Shown one piece after another: positions 26,010-35,135 of a DNA stretch of 64,000 bases; within the stretch, counting starts at the first letter, position 1, and each line of letters begins with the position of its first letter. The notes below the pieces were generated by a model that did not search any database, had not been told where the DNA came from, and worked only from the letters and a program-made list of their open reading frames with translations. Source of the DNA: Verrucomicrobiales bacterium (GTDB lineage Bacteria; Verrucomicrobiota; Verrucomicrobiia; Limisphaerales; J093). The DNA is taken from contig JACKPV010000031.1 of NCBI GenBank assembly GCA_024233305.1, forward strand, positions 1 to 64,000, read 5' to 3'. The translations under genes and the position numbers were made by a program.

Positions 26010-27455
26010 TCAGTCGTATCGGAGCGCTTGAATGGGGTGCAGTCGCGAGGCCTTGAAGGCGGGGAACAGCCCCGCGAGCACGCCCACCACCGCGCTGAAA
26101 CCGAAGGCGACCGCCATGGCGCCCGCGGTGACGACGGGCGTGTTCTCGGTCGGCGAGAACGAGCCAATCACGCCGAGCAGCGCGAACGAGGTGGCCAGTC
26201 CCGCTACGCCGCCAATCAGGGCGATCACGACGCTTTCCACGAGAATCTGCAGGAAGATGTCGCCGTCGGTGGCGCCGATGGATTTGCGGATGCCGATTTC
26301 CCGCACGCGTTCCGAGATGCTGGCGAGCATGATGTTCATGATGCCGATGCCGCCCACGACCAGCGCGATGCCGGCGATCAATCCGCCGCTCATCCGGGCG
26401 TTGCGCACGAACTGATCGATGTTCTCGGCCCATTCCTCCTGGGTGCGGAAACTGAAGTCCTCGATGCCCTGATGCGTGGTCATGAGGATATTGCGGATCT
26501 GCTGGAGGGTGTCGGCCAGGTAATCCACGCTGCTGAGCTTGACCTCAAGGCTCGAAAGGCGTGGGGAACCGGTCGGGCTGTCGGTGATGCCTGCCGGACC
26601 GCGCCAGTCGCTTTCGGCGGCGGCCGCCTCGGCGGTGGTGCGGAACTTCATCCACATGGTGTTCAACGGCATGATCACCGTGGCGTTCTTGAGGCGGAAC
26701 ACGAAGTGGCTACCGCCCCCGCGTCCGCGACTGCGGGCCGGGCCGGTCGCCGCCTGCTTCTCGGGCTGTTTCGCGGCGAGTTCCCGCTCCTTGCGCTCCT
26801 GCTCGCTCTCGTAATGCTCGAACATCCCGATCACGGTGAACGGCACGTGGTTGATGTAGACCGTGCGGCCGATGGGAATCACCGGTTCGCCGGTTTCTTC
26901 GGGCGTGCCCCAGAGTTCGTCGCGGGCGGCGGTGCCGATGACGCAGACGTTGCGCGCCATCTCGTCGTCGATCTCGTTGAACATCCGTCCGTGTTGGATG
27001 ACGTGCTCGTCCATCTCGAGGACCACCGGCAGGGCGCCGCAGCAGTTGTAGGGGCGGAACCGGCGGCCGTTCGCGGTGAGCGTGGCCCGCATGTAGAGCT
27101 CGGGGGAGATGATGCCGGTGTGTGAAGCGCCCGCCTCGATGGCCTCGACGTCGTCCAGCGTCACCCCCTTTGCCTGATCGGCGAGGTGACGTTGTTCGAC
27201 GGGCACTTCCTGCGGCTCGATGCGGATCTTCTCGAGGCCGCCGATGGCGATCAACGCCTCCTTCGCGCCCCGCTCGATGCCTTTCACCAGCGCCGACATC
27301 GCGACCAGGCTCGAGACGCCGAGGATGATTCCGAGCATGGTCAGCATCGATCGGAACTTGTGCGCCCAGATCTCGCGCAGACCGACGCCAACCGTCACCC
27401 CGAGGTTCGCGGAGGCCCGGTTCGAAACGGAAGGGCTGGCGGCAGGGGCGCTCAC
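26010..27455 (-). CDS. MacB-like ABC transporter permease, first of two
   Basis: 481 residues, same layout as the following gene: an anchor segment (HKFRSMLTMLGIILGVSSLV, about residue 32-51), MacB_PCD periplasmic domain, and a C-terminal FtsX domain beginning 'AGIALVVGGIGIMNIMLASI'. The periplasmic domain has its own Lys/Glu and Gly/Arg-rich insert (GPARSRGRGGGSH). The GTG start overlaps the ATPase stop by four bases (GTGA), so synthesis is coupled. The two permeases share clear blocks but differ in the periplasmic core, which argues for divergence rather than a recent duplication. Confidence 0.9.
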   Translation of the reverse strand: MSAPAASPSVSNRASANLGVTVGVGLREIWAHKFRSMLTMLGIILGVSSLVAMSALVKGIERGAKEALIAIGGLEKIRIEPQEVPVEQRHLADQAKGVTLDDVEAIEAGASHTGIISPELYMRATLTANGRRFRPYNCCGALPVVLEMDEHVIQHGRMFNEIDDEMARNVCVIGTAARDELWGTPEETGEPVIPIGRTVYINHVPFTVIGMFEHYESEQERKERELAAKQPEKQAATGPARSRGRGGGSHFVFRLKNATVIMPLNTMWMKFRTTAEAAAAESDWRGPAGITDSPTGSPRLSSLEVKLSSVDYLADTLQQIRNILMTTHQGIEDFSFRTQEEWAENIDQFVRNARMSGGLIAGIALVVGGIGIMNIMLASISERVREIGIRKSIGATDGDIFLQILVESVVIALIGGVAGLATSFALLGVIGSFSPTENTPVVTAGAMAVAFGFSAVVGVLAGLFPAFKASRLHPIQALRYD

Positions 27456-28201
27456 GCTCCGGGTTCCTGATCGTGCACCTCGTGTGGGACCCGTCCGCCG
27501 CGGGGGCTGAGGCCGGCCAGGGTGAGGTCCAGTTTCTCCGCGATCTTGCCGTCGCGAATCTCGATGCGCCGCGGGGTAACGGCGGCAATTTCGGGATCGT
27601 GGGTGACCAGCACGATGGTGCGGCCTTCCGAACTCAGCTGGCGGAACAGTTCGAGGATGGCTTCGCCGGTATGCGTGTCGAGGTTGCCGGTCGGTTCATC
27701 GGCGAAGATGATGCGCGGATTGTTCACCAGGGCGCGGGCGATGGCGGCGCGTTGTTGCTGACCGCCCGAAAGCTGGCTGGGCCGGTGCTGGCTGCGGTTG
27801 GCCATGCCGACCTGTTCGAGGGCGGCCATCGCCCGCTGGTGGCGTTCGCGCCCGGAGATGCCGCTGTAGACCATCGGCAGTTCCACGTTCTGCGCGACGT
27901 TCAACTTCGGCAGGAGATTGAAGAACTGGAAAACGAAACCGATCTTCCGGTTCCGAATCGCCGCCAGTTCCCGCGCGTTCGCGGACTGGATCATGGTGCC
28001 ATCCAATCGGATGGACCCGTGCGAGGGTGAGTCGAGGCAGCCGAGGATGTGCATCAAGGTGGACTTGCCGCTGCCCGACGGGCCGATGATCGAGATGAAC
28101 TCGCCCTCATCGATGTCCAGCGTCACGTCGTCGAGGGCGCGGATTTCCTCGCCACCGAGGTGGTAGATTTTGCTGACGTTGCGGAGTTCAACCAGCGCCA
28201 T
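27452..28201 (-). CDS. MacB/LolD-type ABC transporter ATPase
   Basis: 249 residues. Walker A 'GPSGSGKSTLMHILGCLD', Q-loop 'NRKIGFVFQFFNLLPKL', signature 'LSGGQQQRAAIARALVNNPR', Walker B 'IIFADEPTGNLDT' and the switch His in 'VLVTHDPEIA' are all intact. Sequence type is that of the ATPases that power MacB, LolCDE and FtsEX. It lies between the membrane-fusion gene (45 bases upstream) and the two permeases. Unlike E. coli MacB, ATPase and permease are on separate chains. The ATG at 28201 gives the normal N-terminus; an in-frame TTG lies at 28213. Confidence 0.95.
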   Translation of the reverse strand: MALVELRNVSKIYHLGGEEIRALDDVTLDIDEGEFISIIGPSGSGKSTLMHILGCLDSPSHGSIRLDGTMIQSANARELAAIRNRKIGFVFQFFNLLPKLNVAQNVELPMVYSGISGRERHQRAMAALEQVGMANRSQHRPSQLSGGQQQRAAIARALVNNPRIIFADEPTGNLDTHTGEAILELFRQLSSEGRTIVLVTHDPEIAAVTPRRIEIRDGKIAEKLDLTLAGLSPRGGRVPHEVHDQEPGA

Positions 28202-28246
28202 AAGCCGGGTCAATCGGTTCGCGTTCCTGCCCGCCCCGGACGCTGG

Positions 28247-29428
28247 TCAACCATTGCGGAGCGTCAAGGGCGCTCGTGTCGAGGCGCCCGGGACCCCCGA
28301 GCCGCTGCCGGCCTGCGAGGTATCCGGTTTGAGGACGAGCTTCTCGTCCGGCATCTGCAGGGCGACCACTTCGCCCGCCCGCAGGCCCGCCTGGATTTCC
28401 GCAAAGAAGTTGTCGGAAACGCCCAACGTGACCAGGCGGCGCTCGTAGTGTTCCCCTTGCTTGACGTAGACGAAGCGCTCCCGTTTCCCGGTCGTTTCGT
28501 TCTTCTCGGTAAACACCGCCACGACGGGCACCGCAACGACATTGGCGGCGGAATCGACCGGAATCTTGACGTTGGCGGTCATGCCCGGGCGCACGCGCCG
28601 GTCGGGGCTCTTGAGCAACACCCGGGCGGCGAAGCCTTTGAGGTTGTTCTTGAACGTGGCCTGTGGCGCGATCCGCTCGACGATGCCCGTGACGCTGAGG
28701 CCCGCCACGGCCTCCACCGCCACCTCGACCGTCTGGCCGACCTTCAACCGCGGGACGTCCGCCTGGTTGACGTGCGCGTTGATCACGAGGTTGTCCAGGT
28801 CCGCAATGGTGAGGACCTCGGTGCCGCTGTTGAAACCGCCCGAACCGGACACCGCCTGGCCGACGGAGACGGGCCGCGTCAGCACGGTGCAATCGAAGGG
28901 CGCCCGCACCTCGGTTCTCGTCAACCGTTCCTCAAGGATGGCGAGTTCCTTTTGCGCTCGTTCGAGCGCGTTGCGGGCGAGTTCGAAGGAGGTCTGGGTG
29001 TTGTCGAACAACTCCTGCGAGATCAGCTTGTCATCCAGCAGATCCTGGGCCCGCTCGAAGTCCCGCTGGCTCTTGTCGAGTTCGAGCCGGGCCCGCTCGA
29101 CCGAAACGCGGCTCGAATCGTATTGGTTGCGAAGTTCCTTGTCGTCCAGCTTGAACAGCAACGCCCCTTTGTCGACGGAATCGCCGAGGTCCACCGGCAG
29201 GATCTCGATGCGCCCATTGATCTCCGGCCGCACGGAAACCTGCTCGGCCGGGCTGATTTCCCCGGCGGCGTTGACCGAGAACTCGATGTTCGTCTGGATC
29301 ACGGACGCCACGCTGGGGCCGGTCGCGCCACCACCCGCCTCGCCCGTGGCCGACGGCCGGCTGCGCAGGTAGTACCAACCGCCCGCCACGAGGACGACGA
29401 CCACCACCAAGGACAACAGTTTCTTCAT
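28247..29428 (-). CDS. MacA-like membrane-fusion protein of an efflux system
   Basis: 393 residues: N-terminal anchor (MKKLLSLVVVVVLVAGGWYY), barrel-lipoyl half motif (GEISPAEQVSVRPEINGRIE), a coiled-coil hairpin around residues 100-170 (KGALLFKLDDKELRNQYDSS and 'SQELFDNTQTSFELA'), second lipoyl half (EVRAPFDCTVLTRPVSVGQA) and a beta-barrel domain. It spans the periplasm to connect the inner-membrane pump with an outer-membrane channel; no TolC gene is in the window. It is first in the operon that continues with the ATPase and two permeases. Confidence 0.92.
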   Translation of the reverse strand: MKKLLSLVVVVVLVAGGWYYLRSRPSATGEAGGGATGPSVASVIQTNIEFSVNAAGEISPAEQVSVRPEINGRIEILPVDLGDSVDKGALLFKLDDKELRNQYDSSRVSVERARLELDKSQRDFERAQDLLDDKLISQELFDNTQTSFELARNALERAQKELAILEERLTRTEVRAPFDCTVLTRPVSVGQAVSGSGGFNSGTEVLTIADLDNLVINAHVNQADVPRLKVGQTVEVAVEAVAGLSVTGIVERIAPQATFKNNLKGFAARVLLKSPDRRVRPGMTANVKIPVDSAANVVAVPVVAVFTEKNETTGKRERFVYVKQGEHYERRLVTLGVSDNFFAEIQAGLRAGEVVALQMPDEKLVLKPDTSQAGSGSGVPGASTRAPLTLRNG

Positions 29429-29579
29429 AGGCTTTCGGACCAGCTGCCAGGGCGAACCAAATCTGCATTGGCGTCCGTGCGGTTTCCGTCGGAGGCCCCG
29501 CAGAACAACTTATGGACGCAGCGACCGAAGGATGAATTCAGCCTTCCTGCCATCCGCCCCGCCGGCTTGGGGAGGCATC

Positions 29580-30959
29580 TTAACGACTCTTGCGCGACTC
29601 GCAAGCCGCGGCTGCGGCGGACAGCACCTCCCGGACCCCGACTCCCGCCGCTGCGGCCGCGGCGCGCGCGGATTCGAACTCGGGCGCCGCCTGCACCATC
29701 CATTCCCCCAGGAAACCCAGTTTGACCCGCACCCTTCCGAAGGGCGTTTCCACCTCATCGAATTCCCGCCGCAGCTTGCGTCGGTCGGCCACGGTCCGGC
29801 GCACCCCGAACGCGCTTGTTTCCCGCAGCAACCGTCGGGTGAACTCGTCCGCCCGTCCCGCTTCACAAAGCACCGTAAGCACGACGCCCGGACGGCTCTT
29901 CTTCATCTGGACCGCCGTGTGGAAGACATCCAACGCGCCGGCCGCCAGCGCCGTTTCCAGGAAATGGCCCAGCACCTCGGGAGAAACATCGTCGAGGTTC
30001 GTCTCCAGCACCGCCACCTGATCCGCCTCCCATTCATCGGAACCGCTTCCCTCATCGCACTCCCCGAGCAGCGCCCGCAGCGCGTTGGGGCGCGTTCGGA
30101 GGGTCCGGGTGCCCAGTCCGTAGCCAATCCGCTCCGGGCGCAAGACGGGCATCGGGCCGAACGATTCCGCAAACTCCGCCAGCAACGCCGCGCCCGTGGG
30201 GGTGACCAGTTCACCGGGTTCCTCACATTGCGCGAAAGGAATCCCGCGCGCCGCCAGCAGGCCGAGCGTGGCCGGCACGGGAACCGGCAGCCGTCCGTGG
30301 GCGCACGGCGCGAACCCGCTTCCGTCGGTCACCGTCGACGCCAGGATGCGCGGCCGTCCCAACTCGTTCAAAGCGACACACGCCCCGACGATGTCGACGA
30401 TGGAATCCACCGCCCCAACCTCGTGGAAATGCACCCGGTCGGGTGGAACCCCGTGCACTTTCCCCTCCGCCTCCGCCAGGCGGGTGAATACCCCGAGGGC
30501 GCGCCGCTTCACCCACTCATCCAGGTCGCTGCCGGAAATCAGGTCGCGGATCTCGGCGAAATCGCGGGCGCCTTCGTGGGGGTGGTCGTGCCGGTGATCC
30601 ACGGCGTCCGGAAGCAACTCCGCCGGCGGCTCCTCCGGGCGATTCCCGGCTTCAGGATGGGAGTGATGGTGATGGCCGCGCGGGTGGGCGTGAGCCTGGG
30701 GCGCCGCCGGTTCCCCACGCTCGGGCCCGGGCCGCGGAGGGTTGTGTGCGTCGCCTTCCTCGGACTCGAGGTGCACATCGAACTTCGTCCCCTGGATGCC
30801 GCTCTTGACGGCCTTTGCCGCGTGCAAGTGGTAATGGCCGACCTCCAGCGGAGCGAGCGCCGCCTCGATGATCGCGACGTCCACGCCGAGGTCGATGAGG
30901 GCGCCCACCATCATGTCGCCACTGATGCCGCTGGAAAGATCGAGATACAGCGTCTTCAT
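29580..30959 (-). CDS. larC: LarC, nickel insertion enzyme for the nickel-pincer cofactor
   Basis: CTP-dependent cyclometallase that inserts nickel into the pincer nucleotide used by lactate racemase (LarA) and related enzymes. 459 residues with the conserved start 'YLDLSSGISGDMMVGALIDL' and 'VHFHEVGAVDSIVDIVGA'. A His-rich segment near residues 75-120 (HAHPRGHHHHSHPEAG and DHRHDHPHEG) would bind nickel. LarC1 and LarC2 regions are in one continuous frame, so no programmed frameshift is needed, unlike the Lactobacillus plantarum gene. Its ATG overlaps the larB stop (ATGA). larE and larA homologues are not visible in the window, so they must lie elsewhere if the pathway works. Confidence 0.93.
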   Translation of the reverse strand: MKTLYLDLSSGISGDMMVGALIDLGVDVAIIEAALAPLEVGHYHLHAAKAVKSGIQGTKFDVHLESEEGDAHNPPRPGPERGEPAAPQAHAHPRGHHHHSHPEAGNRPEEPPAELLPDAVDHRHDHPHEGARDFAEIRDLISGSDLDEWVKRRALGVFTRLAEAEGKVHGVPPDRVHFHEVGAVDSIVDIVGACVALNELGRPRILASTVTDGSGFAPCAHGRLPVPVPATLGLLAARGIPFAQCEEPGELVTPTGAALLAEFAESFGPMPVLRPERIGYGLGTRTLRTRPNALRALLGECDEGSGSDEWEADQVAVLETNLDDVSPEVLGHFLETALAAGALDVFHTAVQMKKSRPGVVLTVLCEAGRADEFTRRLLRETSAFGVRRTVADRRKLRREFDEVETPFGRVRVKLGFLGEWMVQAAPEFESARAAAAAAGVGVREVLSAAAAACESRKSR

Positions 30960-31717
30960 CGGGTTTCTGCCGCAAGGGCGTTGATCTGACTGGCCGCGAA
31001 GCCGGCGCCGAAACCGTTGTCGATGTTCACCACCGTCACGCCGCTGCCGCAACTGTTCAGCATGCCCAGCAACGCGGCCACACCGCCGAAGCTCGCCCCG
31101 TAGCCAACGCTTGTGGGCACCGCGATGACCGGCCGCGCCACCAACCCGGCCACGACGCTTGGCAGGGCGCCTTCCATTCCGGCCACCACCACGATGGCAT
31201 TGGCCTGTTGCACCGTGTCGAGGCGGCCGAGCAACCGGTGCAGTCCGGCCACGCCCACATCGTAAAGGCGCTCGACGCGGTTTCCCATGATGTCCGCCGT
31301 CACCGCGGCTTCCTCCGCCACGGGCAGGTCACTGGTCCCCGCGCAAACGACCGCGATCGTGCCGGGACGTTTGGGAAGCGGGCTTCGTTCGAGCGTGATG
31401 CAGCGCGCGGGTTCGTGGTGGACGGCCTTGCGCAGCTGGCGGCGGACCAGCGCGGCATGTTCCGGGGTGGCGCGGGTGATCAGCACTCGGCCCTCCTGCT
31501 TCCACAGGCGCGCCGCGATGCCGGCGACCTGCTCGGGGGTTTTGCCGGCGCCGAAGATGACTTCCGGGAATCCCTGTCGCAGCCCCCGATGCACGTCGAC
31601 CTGGGCAAATCCCAGATCGGCGACCGGCGCCGCCCGGAACGCCTGCAACACGCGGGCGGCGTCGACCTTGCCGGCACGAAACTCCTCGAGGAGGGCGATG
31701 GCCTCAGCGGTAATCAC
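30956..31717 (-). CDS. larB: LarB, pyridinium-3,5-biscarboxylic acid mononucleotide synthase
   Basis: Carboxylates and hydrolyses nicotinic acid adenine dinucleotide in the first step of nickel-pincer cofactor synthesis. 253 residues. The N-terminal region includes 'VDVHRGLRQGFPEVIFGAGK', and the C-terminal AIR-carboxylase-like half has 'AVVCAGTSDLPVAEEAAVTA', 'VERLYDVGVAGLHRLL' and 'PVIAVPTSVGYGASFGG'. A GTG start at 31717 fits the family N-terminus (ITAEAIALLEEFRAGK); no suitable ATG lies near, although the frame is open to 32194. It overlaps larC by four bases. The next gene upstream on the same strand is msrB, 68 bases away. Confidence 0.93.
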   Translation of the reverse strand: MITAEAIALLEEFRAGKVDAARVLQAFRAAPVADLGFAQVDVHRGLRQGFPEVIFGAGKTPEQVAGIAARLWKQEGRVLITRATPEHAALVRRQLRKAVHHEPARCITLERSPLPKRPGTIAVVCAGTSDLPVAEEAAVTADIMGNRVERLYDVGVAGLHRLLGRLDTVQQANAIVVVAGMEGALPSVVAGLVARPVIAVPTSVGYGASFGGVAALLGMLNSCGSGVTVVNIDNGFGAGFAASQINALAAETR

Positions 31718-31785
31718 GCGGAAAAACTGCCACGCGCCCCGGTGGCCGGTCACGCGGGAAAAGCACCGGACGGACCACCGGCTTG

Positions 31786-32373
31786 TTATTCTCCGCCGGA
31801 TGACTCCGAAGCCCCCGCCGGAGCCGGCACGAACTTCAGCGACACGCCGTTGATGCAATAGCGCTGGTCCGTGGGGGTGGGATACCCCTCCCCTTTGAAC
31901 ACGTGCCCGAGGTGTCCGCCGCAAACGGCGCACAACACTTCGGTGCGGACCATGCCGCCGGAGAAATCGTCCCGCGTCAGCACGTTCTTCGCGTTGGACG
32001 GGTCGTAGAACGAGGGCCAGCCACAATGGGAATCGAACTTTTCGTTCGACGAGAACAACTCCGCCTCGCAGCCAGCGCAGAAATAGGTCCCCTGCCCCTG
32101 CGCCTTGAACTCCTCGTACGCCCGGCCAAACGGCCGTTCCGTGCCGGCCTGGCGCAGCACGCGGTATTGCTCCGGAGTAAGTTGGGCCCGCCATTCGGCG
32201 TCGGTTCGGCTCATTGTGTTGGTTCCGGTCGTTGCGTTCGTGGTGGCCACGGCGTCGGTCGGTGGTGGCGGCGGTTGGCGGGGCGATTCGCGACGGGCGG
32301 TGTCCGCCGGCTGGCAGCCGGCAATCCAGACCAACGCCCCCAGGCAGAAGCTCAAACTGTCCAACGGTCGCAT
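31786..32373 (-). CDS. msrB: Peptide-methionine (R)-S-oxide reductase, lipoprotein form
   Basis: Repairs oxidised methionine in exported proteins using thiol reductants. 195 residues. The signal ends in a lipobox-like 'ALVWIAGCQPADT', then a Pro/Thr-rich linker, so the enzyme is probably tethered in the periplasm. The catalytic domain starts 'SRTDAEWRAQLTPEQYRVLR'. Zinc ligands are the two CxxC pairs (FCAGCEAELF and LCAVCGGHLGHVF), and the catalytic Cys is in 'QRYCINGVSLKF'. Length is close to stand-alone MsrB plus signal; no MsrA domain is fused. Together with the exported glutathione peroxidase at 12 kb it points to oxidative-stress repair outside the cytoplasm. Confidence 0.95.
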   Translation of the reverse strand: MRPLDSLSFCLGALVWIAGCQPADTARRESPRQPPPPPTDAVATTNATTGTNTMSRTDAEWRAQLTPEQYRVLRQAGTERPFGRAYEEFKAQGQGTYFCAGCEAELFSSNEKFDSHCGWPSFYDPSNAKNVLTRDDFSGGMVRTEVLCAVCGGHLGHVFKGEGYPTPTDQRYCINGVSLKFVPAPAGASESSGGE

Positions 32374-32440
32374 GGCGGGGAAACTACCGCGGGCCGCGCC
32401 GGACGCAAACCCTGCCCTCGTCCCGCCCCGCCGCCGCCGG

Positions 32441-33364
32441 TCAGAAGGTGCCGATATCCGAATGCGACAGGATCGTCACGGGCGGCACCGGGCGGCCCTG
32501 CAACGCCGGGTAGTGCTTCCAGGGCGTGAACAGCCGCTCCGTAAACCAGTCGTTCTGCAGGAGGCGACTGACCACCTTGTTGTCCGGCAGCACGAGCGTG
32601 AACAGCTCCTCGCCGGGCAGATACGGCAGGTAGTAATCGGGCACCCCCGGGCCGGGGACGAAGCCCTTCGCGCCGGGATGATGGACGATGCGCCATTCGC
32701 GCTCCTCGACGAACTGGAGGGGCATGCCGAATTTGCGCTTGAACATCTGCGCCTCGACCGCGGCCGGCGGTCGCGGCCGTTTCACCAAACGCGCCGCCGC
32801 AGGCGCCCGGTGCTTCGGCGCGGGGCGCGTCGGCTTCGGCGACTTCAAGCGGATCATCTTGGCGAAGTGCAGGAGATACCGCAGTTCCTCGAACGCGGTC
32901 GCCGCCGGCCCCGGCGTCCAGACGCCCGCTTCGCCCTCCGCTCCATGGGCGGCCAACAGCTTGAACACCGCGGCAAGAAAGCTCCCCTTCGCATGGTGCC
33001 GGAAGTAGGTCACCGACTGGCCGCCCCGTTCGATCACCCAACGCTTGGGAAACCCGAGCCCGATCCGTCCGTATTCCGCGGTGTGCGGCAGGCTTTCCCC
33101 CAGCGACCATTCGGTGAAACACGCAATCGGCAGGTCGAGGGCAAAGGCCCGCCCGCGCAGTTCGAAGCGCTCCGGATAACGGGGGCTTTTTACCCACAAC
33201 CCCTGCTCCAGACTCCCGCGCACCTGCGCCAGGACTTCGTCGACCAACCCATCGCGCAGCAGCTTGCGTCGGCCGTTCCGGTCATCAATCGACCGCCCCA
33301 TCCAATAGAACAGTTGCTGCCGGTGAATATTCCCGGCCGGCTTGGTTTCCTTCCCGGTCCTCAT
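32441..33364 (-). CDS. Putative AbiGi-like abortive-infection protein
   Basis: 307 residues. The segment 'ALDLPIACFTEWSLGESLPH', then 'YGRIGLGFPKRWVI' matches the pattern of AbiGi/DUF2971-like proteins, where a first His/Arg-rich part is followed by 'CF-D/E-...-YG-IGF-K-W'. The later 'EEREWRIVHHPGA' is also typical of that superfamily. Between them is a Lys/Pro/Ala-rich, low-complexity linker (residues about 165-200). AbiGi was described as one half of a phage abortive-infection pair; no AbiGii toxin gene is adjacent, so it may act alone or be a relative with another role. ATG at 33364 is preferred because an AGGA lies eight bases upstream; ATG at 33382 is possible. Confidence 0.5.
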   Translation of the reverse strand: MRTGKETKPAGNIHRQQLFYWMGRSIDDRNGRRKLLRDGLVDEVLAQVRGSLEQGLWVKSPRYPERFELRGRAFALDLPIACFTEWSLGESLPHTAEYGRIGLGFPKRWVIERGGQSVTYFRHHAKGSFLAAVFKLLAAHGAEGEAGVWTPGPAATAFEELRYLLHFAKMIRLKSPKPTRPAPKHRAPAAARLVKRPRPPAAVEAQMFKRKFGMPLQFVEEREWRIVHHPGAKGFVPGPGVPDYYLPYLPGEELFTLVLPDNKVVSRLLQNDWFTERLFTPWKHYPALQGRPVPPVTILSHSDIGTF

Positions 33365-33859
33365 GGCAATCCTGGTCGACATCGCGCACGATTCACTACC
33401 CCGCCGCAGCCCAAAAACCGCCCGGACTCCCGGCTATTCCCGGCGTGACAGCCCACCCCCCGACAGCGCCGCCGTCCGAGCCAGCGTTTCCGGGCTCAGA
33501 AACGTTACGCGGCGCGGCAGGAAGTGGTGCACGGCATGGTTCTACGTCAAGGTCCAACGCGCGGACAGAAGGAAAATGGACGTGCTCGGGCGCGAGATCA
33601 CCCGGGGCCTCGATTCCTGTCGATGCGCTCCGACTTCTTTCCAGTCTCCCTATTCGGTTTAAGCACAAGACATCACGGGACCACCGGGCAGACCCTGCGG
33701 CGAGAGTCGAGAGCGCGTGAAAGATCGGGGGCCGGCCGGCCGTATTAACCTGGAAGGGTCGTCGTGCGAGGCTGACTTGGTTTGGAGGGTTGGAGGGAAC
33801 CAGCGGGTCGGGAGCCCGCCCGGCGGCAGAATCCAGACCCAGAATTCAGAGGAGCCAGC
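33365..33859. other. Intergenic region between divergent genes
   Basis: About 500 bases with no supported gene. It must hold promoters for the AbiGi-like gene (leftward) and the secreted protein at 33860 (rightward). The latter has a purine-rich AGAGGAG about eight bases before its ATG. I see no repeat match or strong hairpin; 'ggccggccggccg' at about 33730-33742 is a simple GC palindrome. Confidence 0.4.
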
Positions 33860-34888
33860 ATGAGAATCCCATACCTGCCAGAACGCCACGCCCGATTGGG
33901 CCCGCGCAAAACGAACGGCCTGCTGCCCGCGGGCGCGCTCGCCGCCGGCCTGTTGCTCCCGACAACGTTTCTGCTTGCCGAGGACACGCTGCTGGGACCG
34001 CCGTCCGGCTGTGGTTATGGATGCGATTACTTCACTTACCCGTCGACCGGCAACCGGATCGACATCACCGGCCAGTTTCCGCCCGAGCCGTGGGACGGGC
34101 TGGAAATGCGAACAGGCAGCTGCTATTGGGATGTGAGCCTGCCTTGGCGCACCGGTTGGACGACGGAACTCAAGCTGGACCTGCTTCACGCCGAGTTAGG
34201 CGCGAGCGGCTCGGCGGACGAACTCTTCACCGTGGTCCTCGCGGATTCCTGGCCCGAGCCCCAGCAGCAGGGCGGTTATGCCCTCGCCAAGGACCTCAAC
34301 GAAATCGCCTTGCTGAAATACCACACCGAAAGCCAGCCTTTCACGGTCTTCTTTTGGGAGGAGCGGGAGATCAAGCACGAGAACGTCACCCTGATTCTGA
34401 GCCTTACCCGGCAGTCCGGGGGGCGGGTCCTCGTTGGAGCCCGCGTCGAGGATCTCGACCACCCGGGCAAGGTCCTTTACGCGCGCTCATTCCTTGATGG
34501 CCCGGGAGTCGACGCGCCGGCGCCCGATCCGGCGCCCAAGAACCTGCCGGTCTGGCGCGCGGACAACGGACCGGCCTATGCACTCCGCAACTGCGTTATC
34601 GCCACCTGGGACGCCACCCCGGGCGAGCCGCCACAGGATTTCCAGGTCATCGTCGAGAACTACCGTTACGCTTCGGCCCCGATCCTGAACCTCGACCGGG
34701 CAATCTGTCTGAACTGGGCGCCGATCGCGGGATTCCACGTCGAAGTGGCCGAGACCCCCGACGGACCCTGGAACCGGTTGGCAGGCGCGGTCGAGTCGGA
34801 CAATGCCGCGCTCCGCCGCCGCGAGTTGTGGGTAACCGCCAACGACGGAATGCGATTCTACCGTCTGGCCGAGGACGAAACGCCGTAA
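33860..34888 (+). CDS. Secreted hypothetical protein
   Basis: 342 residues with an export signal (NGLLPAGALAAGLLLPTTFL, then LAED). The mature part is beta-rich with many Trp and acidic residues ('GCGYGCDYFTYPSTGNRID' near its start, 'LSLTRQSGGRVLVGARVED' in the middle), and ends with a segment 'LNWAPIAGFHVEVAETPDGP' typical of fibronectin-III-like or LamG-like C-termini in this phylum. A good ribosome-binding site (AGAGGAG) fixes the start. I do not recognise a family. It may be a surface or matrix protein; the following prepilin-like gene is on the same strand. Confidence 0.65.
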   Translation: MRIPYLPERHARLGPRKTNGLLPAGALAAGLLLPTTFLLAEDTLLGPPSGCGYGCDYFTYPSTGNRIDITGQFPPEPWDGLEMRTGSCYWDVSLPWRTGWTTELKLDLLHAELGASGSADELFTVVLADSWPEPQQQGGYALAKDLNEIALLKYHTESQPFTVFFWEEREIKHENVTLILSLTRQSGGRVLVGARVEDLDHPGKVLYARSFLDGPGVDAPAPDPAPKNLPVWRADNGPAYALRNCVIATWDATPGEPPQDFQVIVENYRYASAPILNLDRAICLNWAPIAGFHVEVAETPDGPWNRLAGAVESDNAALRRRELWVTANDGMRFYRLAEDETP

Positions 34889-35135
34889 GCCCGGGGGCCA
34901 CGGCGAGGGAAGTAGGAGGCTCCACGCTTCGGGCGCCACTTCGGTCGGGGGCTTTGCGACACGCCTCAGGAACGAGCACGCGGGTTCCTCCCCGCGCATC
35001 GATTGGTCGGTAATGGTTGAATCAGTGGGTGGCGTTCGGGATTGCAATGGGATATGCTTCAGCCGGTTGGTGCGAGGAAGATGCCGCCGCCAGGGGGAGA
35101 CGGACAACGGGCAGCCAGGACCGGAAGGAACCGCA

